64,000 bases of DNA from JBJXFE01 sp046153875 (GCA_046153875.1 JBJXFE010000056.1:1-64000); one strand, 5' to 3'. Shown: positions 1-9,966, counted from the stretch's first letter. Made by a program: numbers and translations. The notes: generated by a model from the sequence alone, not told the origin.

Positions 1-1
1 G

Positions 2-193
2 CGGCGTCTGGACCGCCGTGCCTACCGACGCCGCGCCAAAGTCGAGAACAGCGTGGGATGGCTGAAGGAGAACCGGCGCGTGGGCACCCGCTATGACAAG
101 CTGGCCTCCAGCTTCCTGGCCTTCGTCAACCTCGCCATCATCCGGCGGTACCTGAGAATCCTGGCTCCCGATGATCCGTCAGACAGAACCTAG
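2..193 (+). CDS. IS5-family transposase, C-terminal end (cut by window start)
   Basis: The frame is open from the window edge to a TAG and encodes about 63 residues. The stretch KVENSVGWLKENRR followed by GTRYDK is the usual end of an IS5/IS427-type DDE transposase: the E of VEN would be the third catalytic acid, and the W-LK-RR-RYDK pattern follows it in this family. The two other catalytic acids lie outside the window, so it cannot be decided whether the element is intact. No clear terminal inverted repeat could be recognised in the 60 bases after the stop, where the neighbouring gene ends in the opposite direction. Confidence 0.7.
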   Translation, partial: RRLDRRAYRRRAKVENSVGWLKENRRVGTRYDKLASSFLAFVNLAIIRRYLRILAPDDPSDRT

Positions 194-254
194 GCCCGAG
201 CGCGATTCGAGAACTCACCAATCCACCCAGGAGTTGAACAGCCCCCGAGTTTGC

Positions 255-1616
255 TCAAGGGCATCCAACAGTAAACGCGACCTGGAAGCACCCGAAATCG
301 TCGAGCGCCAGCATGCCGTTCTCGGTGCAGTCCGCGTACAGGTCGCCGAGCACGAAGCGGTTCTGGAAGCACCCGAAGTCGGCGACTGTCAACAGCCCGT
401 CCGCGGTGCAATCGGTGTAGCAACCAGGACTGATATCGGCAACCCACGACGTGAAGGCTGCCCCGACGTACCCGATGCCGCACAACACCTCGCCGCTGTC
501 CGAAATCGCGGCCGCTTCGAAGAACACGACGGTCGTCGCGAGAACGACGCCCATGTCGAGGAGCACCTGCTTCAGGTCGCGCATTCCGGTTGTCGGAGTC
601 CAGATCCAGACGAGCGCCTCATGCAGAAACACACTGTTCGGCACCCGCCCGACGACGACCGAGCCATTGCCGGACACAAGGTACGCCGCGGATCGCGTGT
701 ACCCGGGCATCTGACCGAGAACCTCCGGGGGACCGGCGTCGATCCATCGAACCGCCAGTCTCGAATCAGGGTGGAGTACCGTGTTTGAACTCCAAGCTTC
801 TCCGACGATCGTACGGCCATCGGCAGAAATCGAACGGGCACCGACATAGTAGTGCGACGGTAGAGCCTTCAGCACTATGCTTGACGTTGGTCCGTGCAGC
901 CAAGGTCGATAAGGATAAGTCCAGTTCAGTCCGGGTCGGAATACCTGCGTGTGGTCGTTCGCAAGAACCAGACGTGCTGTGGCGTCAGCGCCGACGACGA
1001 CGTGCTTCAGCGTCGGGCCCACCACTGAAACCTGGAATCCCGAGCTCTCCGTCCAACGCCATACCGCATCGGCTGAGGTCGATGAGTTCGTGGCTGATCC
1101 GACAAGTGTCGTGCCGTCCCTCGAAACGAACGGTGCGTGCACCACGTCAAATCCGGGCGGAAACCCGATCGACTGAAGGCCGCCTGATTCGCTCCAGCGG
1201 AATGCACCGCCACCCTGCTGATAGCCCACGATCACCGACCCGTCCGAAGAAGCACCCGATGCCGTCGCGCCCTGCTGGAACGAAAACAACGGCTCGACTC
1301 CGCCGGTTGCGCTCCATCGCACGATGACGTTGCTCGTCTGTAGTCTACCGGCGACCACGCGCCCGTCACCGGATAAGCACTCGGCGTACAACTCCATCGG
1401 AAGCAGGCGCAAGTCCGGGCGCGCCGAAGCTGGCGAAACCCAGCACAGAGCGCTGATCGTGGTAATGACGGCTGCGAACCCGACCCGATTCGAACGGCGC
1501 GGATGCTCAGCTCGCAATTGTGCGGCCCCCGCTTTCCGGCTTGTGCCGCGCGCATAGTCCCACACGCGACCCCCGCCGTCAAGGGCGATTCCGCACGCGA
1601 AGGAAACGGAGTTCAC
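255..1616 (-). CDS. Secreted HAF-like repeat protein with GC-type dockerin-like C-terminus
   Basis: The frame opens with GTG and encodes 453 residues. Residues 40-65 look like a signal peptide: a basic stretch, a hydrophobic core, then ASA before RP. The body has at least six short repeats of the form S-x-DG-x(3)-VG (for example LSGDGRVVAG near residue 81 and ISADGRTIVG further on), which resembles the HAF type of extracellular repeat. The last 55 residues hold two EF-hand-like halves, each with a Cys-Asp loop and a DFGCFQ core, and the protein ends VGCP. The start is uncertain because the signal sequence sits about 40 residues inside; a start nearer residue 34 is possible. Base composition looks less GC-rich than in most neighbours. 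No enzymatic motif is visible. Confidence 0.65.
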   Translation of the reverse strand: MNSVSFACGIALDGGGRVWDYARGTSRKAGAAQLRAEHPRRSNRVGFAAVITTISALCWVSPASARPDLRLLPMELYAECLSGDGRVVAGRLQTSNVIVRWSATGGVEPLFSFQQGATASGASSDGSVIVGYQQGGGAFRWSESGGLQSIGFPPGFDVVHAPFVSRDGTTLVGSATNSSTSADAVWRWTESSGFQVSVVGPTLKHVVVGADATARLVLANDHTQVFRPGLNWTYPYRPWLHGPTSSIVLKALPSHYYVGARSISADGRTIVGEAWSSNTVLHPDSRLAVRWIDAGPPEVLGQMPGYTRSAAYLVSGNGSVVVGRVPNSVFLHEALVWIWTPTTGMRDLKQVLLDMGVVLATTVVFFEAAAISDSGEVLCGIGYVGAAFTSWVADISPGCYTDCTADGLLTVADFGCFQNRFVLGDLYADCTENGMLALDDFGCFQVAFTVGCP

Positions 1617-1635
1617 GTAACCCCGCGCCGCCCGC

Positions 1636-3171
<1,536 letters not shown>

Positions 3172-3190
3172 CGTCGTCACTGCTGGCTCC

Positions 3191-3250
3191 TGTGTCTCAC
3201 TGCGTGCCTTCGTCTCTCCGTCCCTTCGTGCCTTCGTTCCTTCGTCCCTA
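3191..3250. repeat. Short-period degenerate repeat (CCTTCGTCCC type)
   Basis: The gap between the ArsR-methyltransferase gene and ahcY consists of imperfect copies of a unit close to CCTTCGTCCC/CCTTCGTGCC. The same word recurs, in either orientation, at the gene ends near 16013-16048 and 42691-42729. No function can be read from the sequence. Confidence 0.6.
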
Positions 3251-4213
3251 CTTCTCACCCCGTCTCGCCGTCGCCGCGAACAGCCCCGGCCCGCGCGCCT
3301 CGGGATCACCCGGCAGCTCCCAGACCCGTCCATCGACCAGCCCGGCCCCGCGGAACAAGTCTTCCATCGCGTCCTCGGCGAACCCCAGGTGCCGGTGCCC
3401 CATCGTGCGCCGATACTCCTCGCGGTCGTGCCCGAGCATGTCCACGACCAGCAGCACGCCCCCGCCGCGGTCCGGCCGCAGCACCCGCGCCGCTTCGCGC
3501 ACCGCCGCCGCCGGATCGGCCACATGGTGCAGCACCATCACGGCCGCCACGGCATCCACGCTCCGGTCCGCGAGCGGCAGCTTCTCCATCGCGCCCTCGG
3601 CGAACTCGACGTTCCGGAAGGCACGCAGCCGCTTCCGCGCCGCGTCGAGCATCGCGTCCGACCGGTCCACGGCCACGACCCGCTCGACGTGCGGCGCGAT
3701 CAGCTCCGCGGCGTTGCCCGTGCCGCACCCCACGTCGGCCACGACCCAGTGCCGCGGCAGGAGGGCCAGCATGGCTCGGAGCGTGAACGCGGACCCGAAG
3801 AGCCGCGACCGGATCGTGTCCCACTCCCCCGCCACGCGCCCGAAGAACGCCTGGCTGTCCAGCCGCCGCTCTGCCAGCACCGCGGACAGACGCCGCGCGT
3901 CCTCGCGCGAATCCGCACCACCGTCCAGTTGCCCGCGCACCGCCGTCCACAACCCGCGCGATTCGATCGACAGGTCGTCGTGGACAAGCCGGTACAGCGT
4001 GGCCGGACCGACGTTGCGCCGCGCCAGCCAGTGATGGTCCGACAGCACCTTGAGGTGCCGACTCACCGTGGACTGCGGGAGCTGCACCACGCTCGCGATC
4101 TCGCCGACCGAAAGCTCCTCCCGCTCCAGCACACGCAGGATGCGCAGCCGAACCGCGTCCGCGAGCGACGCGAGCAACTCATCCACTGAATACCTGGTCG
4201 GTGATCGCTTCAT
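3248..4213 (-). CDS. ArsR-family repressor fused to a class I SAM methyltransferase
   Basis: Residues 8-90 form a winged-helix ArsR domain (DAVRLRILRVLE, then LPQSTVSRHLKVL as the recognition helix). Residues about 130-320 are a Rossmann methyltransferase with motif I VADVGCGTGNAAELI, an acidic VAVDRSD strand and VLHHVADP. Fusions of this kind are often linked to methionine/SAM recycling genes, and here ahcY follows on the same strand. The protein may therefore sense SAM or SAH while controlling that gene; this is inference. A perfect 8-bp inverted repeat overlaps its own start codon, which suggests autoregulation. No metal-binding Cys pair of the arsenic-sensing type is visible in the HTH domain. 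Confidence 0.85.
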   Translation of the reverse strand: MKRSPTRYSVDELLASLADAVRLRILRVLEREELSVGEIASVVQLPQSTVSRHLKVLSDHHWLARRNVGPATLYRLVHDDLSIESRGLWTAVRGQLDGGADSREDARRLSAVLAERRLDSQAFFGRVAGEWDTIRSRLFGSAFTLRAMLALLPRHWVVADVGCGTGNAAELIAPHVERVVAVDRSDAMLDAARKRLRAFRNVEFAEGAMEKLPLADRSVDAVAAVMVLHHVADPAAAVREAARVLRPDRGGGVLLVVDMLGHDREEYRRTMGHRHLGFAEDAMEDLFRGAGLVDGRVWELPGDPEARGPGLFAATARRGEK

Positions 4214-4230
4214 CCGTTGATCCGGATGAA
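4209..4230. promoter_or_regulatory. Candidate ArsR-type operator overlapping the start codon
   Basis: TTCATCCG and CGGATGAA are perfect inverted arms of 8 bp separated by TTGATC. The left arm contains the start codon of the ArsR-methyltransferase gene, read on the minus strand. Its size and symmetry suit a dimeric winged-helix repressor. Binding here would block both transcription and initiation of the regulator's own operon. Confidence 0.5.
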
Positions 4231-4264
4231 GTGTAGAAGCAGTCCGCCGCGGGTCAAGCCCGCG

Positions 4265-4987
4265 TCACGGCTCCGTGCCGGTCGCCTGGGCCCCGCGAAG
4301 TTCCTTGGGCGGAATCGCCAGGCTCGGGCCGGGGATATAGCCCAGTTCGCGGATTTCGCGGTACGCGATGTCGTTGTCGGGGTCGAGGAACAGCGCCATG
4401 CGGAACCGCTCGTAGGCCGACAACTTGTCCCCAATCGACAGGTAGAACTTGGCGATCTGGAGCTGGAGGTTGAGGGTGCGCCCGCCGTCGAGCCGGGCGG
4501 CCGTCAGGTACGCCAGTTCCGCCCCATCCCCGTCGCCCATGAGCGAGGAGTAGCGGGCCAGCCGCAGGTAGTCGTCGATGCGCCCCCGGCGCTCGATCTC
4601 GTCCCGCAGGAACTTGCCGAGCTCCTCGTGCTTGCCGGACTCGTGCATCGAGCGAGCGAGGGTCTCGACGTACTCGTCATTCGTCGGCTTGTCGTCGTAC
4701 GCCAGCCACGCGTGCTCGACGGCCTTCGTCGCCTGTCCGGTTTCCAGAAGCGACACGGCCAGCTTGTGCCGAACCGCTCCATCGCCCGGGCGGCGATCGA
4801 CGTACTCGAGGTAGTCGGCCAGGGCCCGGTCGAACTGGCGCTGCTTGAACGCCTTGTCCCCCGATTCCTCGACCAGGTGCAGCGGCCGCTTGCCCGCGCA
4901 ACCACCCAGCAGCAGCACCGCCGCCGCCGCGAGCACCACACCCCGCATCCCGATGCCCGTCCGCCCGCCGTTGAAGGTCCGTTTCAT
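4265..4987 (-). CDS. TPR-containing lipoprotein
   Basis: The 240-residue protein starts MKRTFNGG, has a hydrophobic segment and a lipobox-like LLGGC near residue 29, and so is probably lipid-anchored outside the cytoplasmic membrane. Tetratricopeptide-like helices follow: a pair around GDKAFKQRQFDRALADYLEY, a second at VRHKLAVSLLETGQATKAVEH, and a last one near LSIGDKLSAYERFRMALFLDPDN. TPR proteins usually act as scaffolds; the partner is unknown. An in-frame upstream extension was rejected because the signal sequence begins only at this ATG. Confidence 0.75.
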   Translation of the reverse strand: MKRTFNGGRTGIGMRGVVLAAAAVLLLGGCAGKRPLHLVEESGDKAFKQRQFDRALADYLEYVDRRPGDGAVRHKLAVSLLETGQATKAVEHAWLAYDDKPTNDEYVETLARSMHESGKHEELGKFLRDEIERRGRIDDYLRLARYSSLMGDGDGAELAYLTAARLDGGRTLNLQLQIAKFYLSIGDKLSAYERFRMALFLDPDNDIAYREIRELGYIPGPSLAIPPKELRGAQATGTEP

Positions 4988-5126
4988 GGCCAAGACTCCG
5001 TTCAGCGCGGGCGCGTCGGTCGGACGAGTCCCGCGGGCGGACATGGTATCGCGGACGGGCGCGCGCCGCCGGGGTCGCGCCGGCGTCCCGGGATCGCCCG
5101 CGGGAAGTACCCGGGTAGCATCGCCC

Positions 5127-5498
5127 ATGCCGCGGACCGTGCTGCTCCGTCATGACCTGCCCGACGGATCGGCCCACTATGACTGGATGATCCAGCGCCC
5201 CGGCGGGCCGGGTGCCACGCTCGTCGCCTTCCGCGTGACAGAACGGATCGATGCGGGCGTCGCGGCCTTCGTGGCCGAGCGGATTGGCGACCACCGGGCG
5301 GCGTACCTGGACTACGAAGGCGAAGTCTCCGGCGGGCGGGGGCGCGTGACCCGCGTGGCCGAGGGCGAAGTGGAGATCGTCGCCGACGAGCCCGCCCGAT
5401 TCGCGGCCGCGGGAAGCATCGGCGCGGCTCGGGGGGCGTTCGAGGGGCGCATCACGCCCGACGGATCGTGGGCCTTCGTGTTCACGCGCGGCCGCTGA
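5127..5498 (+). CDS. Stand-alone LigD 3'-phosphoesterase-like domain protein
   Basis: The 123 residues resemble the N-terminal phosphoesterase domain of bacterial DNA ligase D: an early RHDLPDG, then HYDWMI, a central LVAFRV strand, and DHRAAYLDYEGEVSGGRG, which mirrors the DHPxxYxxFEG-IPxGxYG segment of LigD. The His of HYD and the DH-x(3)-Y pair match metal and phosphate ligands of that domain, but the Arg that usually follows HYD is absent (DWM). It may trim 3' ends or may have lost activity. No ligase or polymerase domain is adjacent. TAGCAT ends five bases before the ATG and there is no Shine-Dalgarno sequence, so the message may be leaderless. Confidence 0.6.
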   Translation: MPRTVLLRHDLPDGSAHYDWMIQRPGGPGATLVAFRVTERIDAGVAAFVAERIGDHRAAYLDYEGEVSGGRGRVTRVAEGEVEIVADEPARFAAAGSIGAARGAFEGRITPDGSWAFVFTRGR

Positions 5499-5516
5499 CG
5501 TGCCGCCACGGGAGCG

Positions 5517-6581
5517 TCAGGGCAAACACCCCGGCTGCCCCGAACACGTCTCCGGCCCGTCGAAGTCGCGCCCCGCGATGCCGTGCTCGGTCGCCGTGCC
5601 GCGCGTCCAGCGGAAGCGACCGATGACTGGCTGACTCGGTGCTCCACCAGGCACCGGCGGTTCCCACACATCGGGCGCGTAGATCATGTTCGTTGGCGAA
5701 ACGCTCGTCAGCGAATTTGGGTTCCATCCCGGGTTCGCCTCCACGGCGCTGCGGACAACCACACTCTCATCCGCGAACAGCAGCGGGAGCCGGGACTCGT
5801 CCGCGATGCAATACGGCACCCGCGTACCGAAATGCCTCCCGTGAGTATCGTGGACATGCACTTTCGCGGAAGGAAACGCGACCGCCGAGCGAGTTTGACC
5901 GCCGAGTTGAACTTGACTCGGAATCGAATAAGTAGAGTGATTCAGTCCCGACTGGCTGGCTCTGAACCCGATCGGTGACCGGTCGAAGAACACCGTGGGC
6001 ACCTGAAAACTTGCCGCGTATGGCCAGCGCTTGCCGCTGTTCGTCCCTGGACCGATCGGCGGTGAAGGCGCGGGCTGGTACAGACCTTTGTCGAATCCGA
6101 AGGGGTCGCGCGCCCACTTGGTCAGGTCCTTGTCCATAGTGGACACGAAGGCAGCCTCCGGGAACAGTGTGGCGAGATAATCCAGCAGCGCCAAGTGCGA
6201 GTGCCGCGCGTTCGCGAACCACACGATCGGCGTGATATCGAGCCGGCCGGCCTGCCTTCGAAGGATGTCAACCGCCTGCGCTGACTGTGCCTCCCTGTCA
6301 CCCGCCTGCGCCTGAGCGACGAGATCGGGCCATTGAGTCTGCGTATGCCCCTTCTTCCAACCGAACGACCAGTACAGGTCCGCGTTGTCGGCGGCATAGC
6401 TCCCGGTCCACGCGCCGATCTGCTGCAGGTTCGCGATGTCGTCCCCCAGCCGCGCCTGCCGGCGCGACTCCGCACCCAGCATCGCGATGACCGCGAGCAG
6501 TACACAGGCGACAACCAGAATCGCCGCGGCCTCGATCCGCACGAAGCCCCGCGCCCGCCCTCGATGTGCCCGATGGCGCAT
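5517..6581 (-). CDS. Prepilin-like protein, tandem paralogue 1
   Basis: The 354-residue protein has a prepilin N-terminus: a basic leader, then G|FVRIE with the glutamate at +5 and a 20-residue hydrophobic helix (AAAILVVACVLLAVIAMLG). The body matches the next three genes almost throughout: RRQARLGDDIANL after the helix, TGSYAADNADLYWSF, HGRHFGTRVPYC, LPLLFADESV and a terminal RDFDGPETCSGQPGC. The H-x-D/C plus LFxDGxV region recalls the C-terminal block of planctomycete pseudopilins. It is probably processed by a prepilin peptidase and assembled at the cell surface. The role is unknown. Confidence 0.75.
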   Translation of the reverse strand: MRHRAHRGRARGFVRIEAAAILVVACVLLAVIAMLGAESRRQARLGDDIANLQQIGAWTGSYAADNADLYWSFGWKKGHTQTQWPDLVAQAQAGDREAQSAQAVDILRRQAGRLDITPIVWFANARHSHLALLDYLATLFPEAAFVSTMDKDLTKWARDPFGFDKGLYQPAPSPPIGPGTNSGKRWPYAASFQVPTVFFDRSPIGFRASQSGLNHSTYSIPSQVQLGGQTRSAVAFPSAKVHVHDTHGRHFGTRVPYCIADESRLPLLFADESVVVRSAVEANPGWNPNSLTSVSPTNMIYAPDVWEPPVPGGAPSQPVIGRFRWTRGTATEHGIAGRDFDGPETCSGQPGCLP

Positions 6582-6612
6582 GCCGCGACCCCCTGAGGAT
6601 GGCTACAGCAGC

Positions 6613-6640
6613 ACGTTACCAGTTTTCAGGGGCGCGACAA
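6613..6640 (-). promoter_or_regulatory. Promoter candidate for tandem pseudopilin 1
   Basis: Read on the minus strand: TTGTCG, 16 nt, TAACGT, about 30 nt before the start codon. The same arrangement (TTGGCG-16-TAACCT) is kept ahead of the next paralogue inside an otherwise drifting gap of about 75 bp, which supports it. Confidence 0.5.
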
Positions 6641-6659
6641 GATCAACCCACCAGCGACT

Positions 6660-7724
6660 TCACGGGCACCCCGGCTGCCCCGAGCACGTCTCCGGCCCGT
6701 CAAAGTCGCGGCCGACGATGCCGTGCAATGTCGGCGACCCGCGCGTCCAGTGGAAGCGACCGACCACGGGGTCGGAGGACCCGCCGCTGACCGTTGCGGG
6801 CTCCCAGACGTCGGGAGTGAAGTTGAACGTCGTCGCGTTCGGATCACCGGGGGCCGCGGGTCTCCAACCCGGGTTGGCCTCCGCGGAACACCGCACCGTC
6901 ACCGCTCCGTCCACGAACAACAGCGGCAGCCGGGCCCGGTCGTGCGTGGAGCATGGCGCGACAGCCCCAAAGTGCCGGGCGTGCCCGTCGTGAACCAGCA
7001 CCTTGTGCGAAGGAAACGCGGCCTCCGCGTGCGATCGCGCTCCCAGCGCGGAGTTGCCGGGGATGAAGTACGTGTTGTGCAGCGGCCCCTGGTAGATCCG
7101 TCCCGACGGAATTCCGGCGGAGTCATAGAACGCCGGCGGCAGCTGGAAGCTGGAACTGTACGGCCAGCGCCTGCCGAGGTTGGTGCCCGGCGACGACGAG
7201 CCGGTCGGCGCCGGCTGGTAGTGCCCGGCATCAAACCCATGGGGGTCGCGCGACCACTTGATCCGGTGCCGGTCCATGCTCGACACGAACACGCGATCGG
7301 GCATCGGAGTGTCCATGTAATCCAGCAGCGTCAGGTGCGCGTACCGGACGCTGGGAAACCAACCCGTGATCGGCTGAATATCCAACCGCCCGGCACACCG
7401 TCGCAAGATGTCGACGCCCTGGGCAGCTTGAGCGGCCGCGTCGTTCTGGGCCGCTTGAGAAACCAGGTCCGGCCACTGGCTCTGGTTGTTCCCCTGCTTC
7501 CAACTGAACGCCCAGAACAGGTCGCTGTTGTCCACGGCATACGCCCCGGTCCACACGCCGATCTGCCGCAGGTTGGCGATGTCATCGCCCAGCCGCGCCT
7601 GCCGGCGCGATTCGGCGCCCAGCATCGCGATGACCGCGAGCAGAACGCAGGCAACGACCAGAATCGCCGCGACCTCGATCAGCACGAAGCCCCGCGCCCG
7701 CTCTTGCTGTGCCCGGTGGCGCAT
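6660..7724 (-). CDS. Prepilin-like protein, tandem paralogue 2
   Basis: This has the same length (354 residues) and plan as paralogue 1. The leader ends RARG|FVLIE, with the hydrophobic helix directly behind, followed by SRRQARLGDDIANLRQIG. Conserved blocks are YAVDNSDLFWAFSWK, a Cys-containing RRCAGRLDIQPITGW, HARHFGAVAPC, LPLLFVDGAVTVR and the end GRDFDGPETCSGQPGCP. Differences from paralogue 1 cluster in the middle of the protein. The gap upstream is also duplicated, so gene and promoter were copied together. Confidence 0.75.
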   Translation of the reverse strand: MRHRAQQERARGFVLIEVAAILVVACVLLAVIAMLGAESRRQARLGDDIANLRQIGVWTGAYAVDNSDLFWAFSWKQGNNQSQWPDLVSQAAQNDAAAQAAQGVDILRRCAGRLDIQPITGWFPSVRYAHLTLLDYMDTPMPDRVFVSSMDRHRIKWSRDPHGFDAGHYQPAPTGSSSPGTNLGRRWPYSSSFQLPPAFYDSAGIPSGRIYQGPLHNTYFIPGNSALGARSHAEAAFPSHKVLVHDGHARHFGAVAPCSTHDRARLPLLFVDGAVTVRCSAEANPGWRPAAPGDPNATTFNFTPDVWEPATVSGGSSDPVVGRFHWTRGSPTLHGIVGRDFDGPETCSGQPGCP

Positions 7725-7753
7725 GCCGCGACCCCCTCGATGAGTACGGCAAC

Positions 7754-7781
7754 AGGTTACCAGTTTTCACGGACGCGCCAA
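7754..7781 (-). promoter_or_regulatory. Promoter candidate for tandem pseudopilin 2
   Basis: Minus strand TTGGCG, 16 nt, TAACCT. The spacer includes the words TGAAAACTGG, which are shared with the promoter candidate of paralogue 1. Confidence 0.5.
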
Positions 7782-7798
7782 GATCAGCCCAGCGGACC

Positions 7799-8848
7799 TC
7801 ACGGGCACTGCGGCTGCCCCGAGCACGTCTCCCGCCCGCCAAAGTCCCGCCCCGCGACGCCGTGCATCGTCGTGGTGCCGCGCGTCCAGCGGAAGCGGCC
7901 GTTCACCAGCTCGCTCGGCGCTCCCGTCGTCGTCGGCGGGTCCCACGCGTTCGGCTGATACTGGAACTGGGATGCCAGCCCGTTCGACGGGCTGTTCGGC
8001 ACCCACCCCGGGTTCGATTCGCTCGCCCCGCGCACGCTCACGCTCCCGTCCACGAACAACAGCGGCAGCCGCGCCTGGTCCTGCGTGCAGTACGGCATCC
8101 GCGTTCCGAAGTGGCGCGCGTTCGAGTCGTGCAGCAGCACCTTGTGCGCCGGGAACGCGGCGTCGGCGTGCGAGCGTGCCCCGAGCAGGGCGTTGCCCGG
8201 CACGAGGAAGATGCTCTGGTTCGTGTTCTGCGTGATACGGTCGGACGCCAGCGCCGTCGAGTCGAAGAACGCCGTGGACATCTGGAAGCTCGCGCTGTAC
8301 GGCCAGCGCTTGCCGGTGTTCCCCAACCCCGGGTTGGGCGTGTACAGCCCCTGGTCATATCCGGAAGGGTCGCGGGCCCACGAGAGGCGGAACTTGTCCA
8401 TCGACGAGATCATCGTCAGCTCCGGCATCGGCCCGCCGGTGTAGTCCAGCAGCGCCAGGTGCCCGAAGAGCACGTGCGGAATCCAGGCCGTGATGACCTG
8501 GATGTCCGTCCGGCCCGCGCGGCGACGCAGGATGTCGATCGCCTGGGCCGCCGCGGCGCCCAGGTCGTTGGTCTGCGCGGCCGCGTTCAGGTCCGGCCAC
8601 TGGCTCTGGTTGTACCCCTTCTTCCAGCTGAACGACCAGAACAGGTCGGTGTTGTCGTTTGCGTAGGCGCCCGTCCACTCGGCGATGCGCCTCAGGTTCG
8701 CGATGTCGTCGCCCAGCCGCGCCTGGCGGCGCGACTCGACCCCCGTCACCGCAATCAGCGCCATCAGCACCGCCGCGACCGCGACGATCGCCGCCAGCTC
8801 CACCAGCGCGAACCCGCGTGAACCATCCGTCCTGTTCTGTCCGCTCAT
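7799..8848 (-). CDS. Prepilin-like protein, tandem paralogue 3
   Basis: The protein is 349 residues from the ATG at 8848, which has a GGAGG eight bases upstream; a longer in-frame extension is not supported. The leader ends GSRG|FALVE and is followed by AAIVAVAAVLMALIAV. The paralogous blocks are all present: RRQARLGDDIANLRRI, YANDNTDLFWSFSWKKG, SNARHFGTRMPYC, LPLLFVDGSVSVR, and the end GRDFGGRETCSGQPQCP. Unlike copies 1 and 2 it has a clear ribosome-binding site. Confidence 0.75.
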   Translation of the reverse strand: MSGQNRTDGSRGFALVELAAIVAVAAVLMALIAVTGVESRRQARLGDDIANLRRIAEWTGAYANDNTDLFWSFSWKKGYNQSQWPDLNAAAQTNDLGAAAAQAIDILRRRAGRTDIQVITAWIPHVLFGHLALLDYTGGPMPELTMISSMDKFRLSWARDPSGYDQGLYTPNPGLGNTGKRWPYSASFQMSTAFFDSTALASDRITQNTNQSIFLVPGNALLGARSHADAAFPAHKVLLHDSNARHFGTRMPYCTQDQARLPLLFVDGSVSVRGASESNPGWVPNSPSNGLASQFQYQPNAWDPPTTTGAPSELVNGRFRWTRGTTTMHGVAGRDFGGRETCSGQPQCP

Positions 8849-8874
8849 CGCTCGAACCTCCAGAGAGCCACTCG

Positions 8875-8902
8875 AATCTACCACGCCCGAGCCGGAACTC
8901 AA
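8875..8902 (-). promoter_or_regulatory. Promoter candidate for tandem pseudopilin 3
   Basis: Minus strand TTGAGT, 16 nt, TAGATT. The -35 part overlaps the stop region of paralogue 4. The spacing equals that of the other promoter candidates in this window. Confidence 0.35.
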
Positions 8903-9966
8903 GGGCACGCCGGTCCGCCCTGCCCCGTGCACGCCTCCGGCCCATCAAAGTCCCGCCCCGCCAGGAACCCGCGCGTCCAGCGGAAGCTGCCGGCGGCAAG
9001 AATCTCGCTGGAAAAGCCGATCATCGTCGGCGGCTCCCATGGCTGAGGTGCGTGAGTGAAGACGATTGGATTCGGATTCGTGGGAGAGTTCGGCTGCCAC
9101 CCCGGGTTGGACTCCGACGCACCGCGCACAGCGACAGCGCCGTCGCAGAACAGAATCGGCAGACGCGCCTGGGGATGCACGCAATACGGCATCCGCGTCC
9201 CGAAGTGGCGCGCGTACTGGTCATGCACGTGCGCTTTCGCGGACGGATACGCCGCATCCGACAGTGCGTACGCGCCGAGAACGCACCCGCCAGGAACAAA
9301 GTACGACCCCTGTGTCCCTCCACCGGTGAAAACTCGATTCTCCACCGTGGACTTGTCGTAGAATGCCGTCGAGATCATGAAACTGGAGCTATACGGCCAG
9401 CGCTTTCCGCTGTTCGTGCCGGGCGCCGCCGGCGTCGGGGCCGGCTGGTACAACCCATGATCGAACCCGGCAGGTTCCCGCACCCATTTGAGCCGGTGCC
9501 CATCCATGCTCGACACCATCGCCGTGTCAGCGATCGGCAGGCGCAGATGCTCCCGCAGCGGCAAGTGGGCATAGTTGTTGGAAGCGAACCAAGTGACGAT
9601 CGGCGCGATGTCCTCGCGCCCGGCGATTCGCCGCAGAATGTCCACCGCCTGGGCCGACGCCGCCTCGCTCGCACCGGTTTGCGCCTGGGCATTCAGGTCG
9701 TCGTACTGGCTGAGCATCGCCCCCTTGGGCCAACTGAACGACCAGTACTGGTCCTGGTTGTCCGCCGCATAGGCGACCGTCCACGCCCCGATCTGGCGGA
9801 GGTTCGCGATGTCATCACCGAGCCGCGCTTGGCGGCGCGAGTCGGCCCCCATCGCCAGTATCAGAGCTGCCAGTACCAGGGCCACCATCACGACTGCGGC
9901 CAGCTCAACGAGAGCGAATCCGCGCCCGCGCCGAGCCGCGCCGCCCCGATTGACATTGGTTCGCAT
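8899..9966 (-). CDS. Prepilin-like protein, tandem paralogue 4
   Basis: The protein is 355 residues from the ATG at 9966. The prepilin motif is RGRG|FALVE followed by a hydrophobic helix (AAVVMVALVLAALILAMG). It shares SRRQARLGDDIANLRQIGAW, YAADNQDQYWSFSW, YARHFGTRMPYC, LPILFCDGAVAVRG and the end FDGPEACTGQGGPACP with the three downstream copies. The last segment is the most divergent of the array but keeps two Cys residues and the final CP. It is the first gene of the array and faces a divergent GC-dockerin gene across about 215 bp. Confidence 0.75.
   Translation of the reverse strand: MRTNVNRGGAARRGRGFALVELAAVVMVALVLAALILAMGADSRRQARLGDDIANLRQIGAWTVAYAADNQDQYWSFSWPKGAMLSQYDDLNAQAQTGASEAASAQAVDILRRIAGREDIAPIVTWFASNNYAHLPLREHLRLPIADTAMVSSMDGHRLKWVREPAGFDHGLYQPAPTPAAPGTNSGKRWPYSSSFMISTAFYDKSTVENRVFTGGGTQGSYFVPGGCVLGAYALSDAAYPSAKAHVHDQYARHFGTRMPYCVHPQARLPILFCDGAVAVRGASESNPGWQPNSPTNPNPIVFTHAPQPWEPPTMIGFSSEILAAGSFRWTRGFLAGRDFDGPEACTGQGGPACP

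Larger units (their letters stand above)
5517..9966 (-). repeat. Tandem array of four pseudopilin paralogues
   Basis: Four genes of nearly equal length lie head to tail on the same strand. The gaps after copies 1 and 2 are also recognisably duplicated, including TTACCAGTTTTCA and the sequence around the start codons. This indicates unequal-crossover duplication of about 1.1-kb units, with copy 4 the most diverged. Confidence 0.7.

Noticed and set aside
8849..8932. Longer start for tandem pseudopilin 3
   Set aside because: The upstream part overlaps the promoter candidate and the end of the next gene, and the ribosome-binding site fits the inner ATG.
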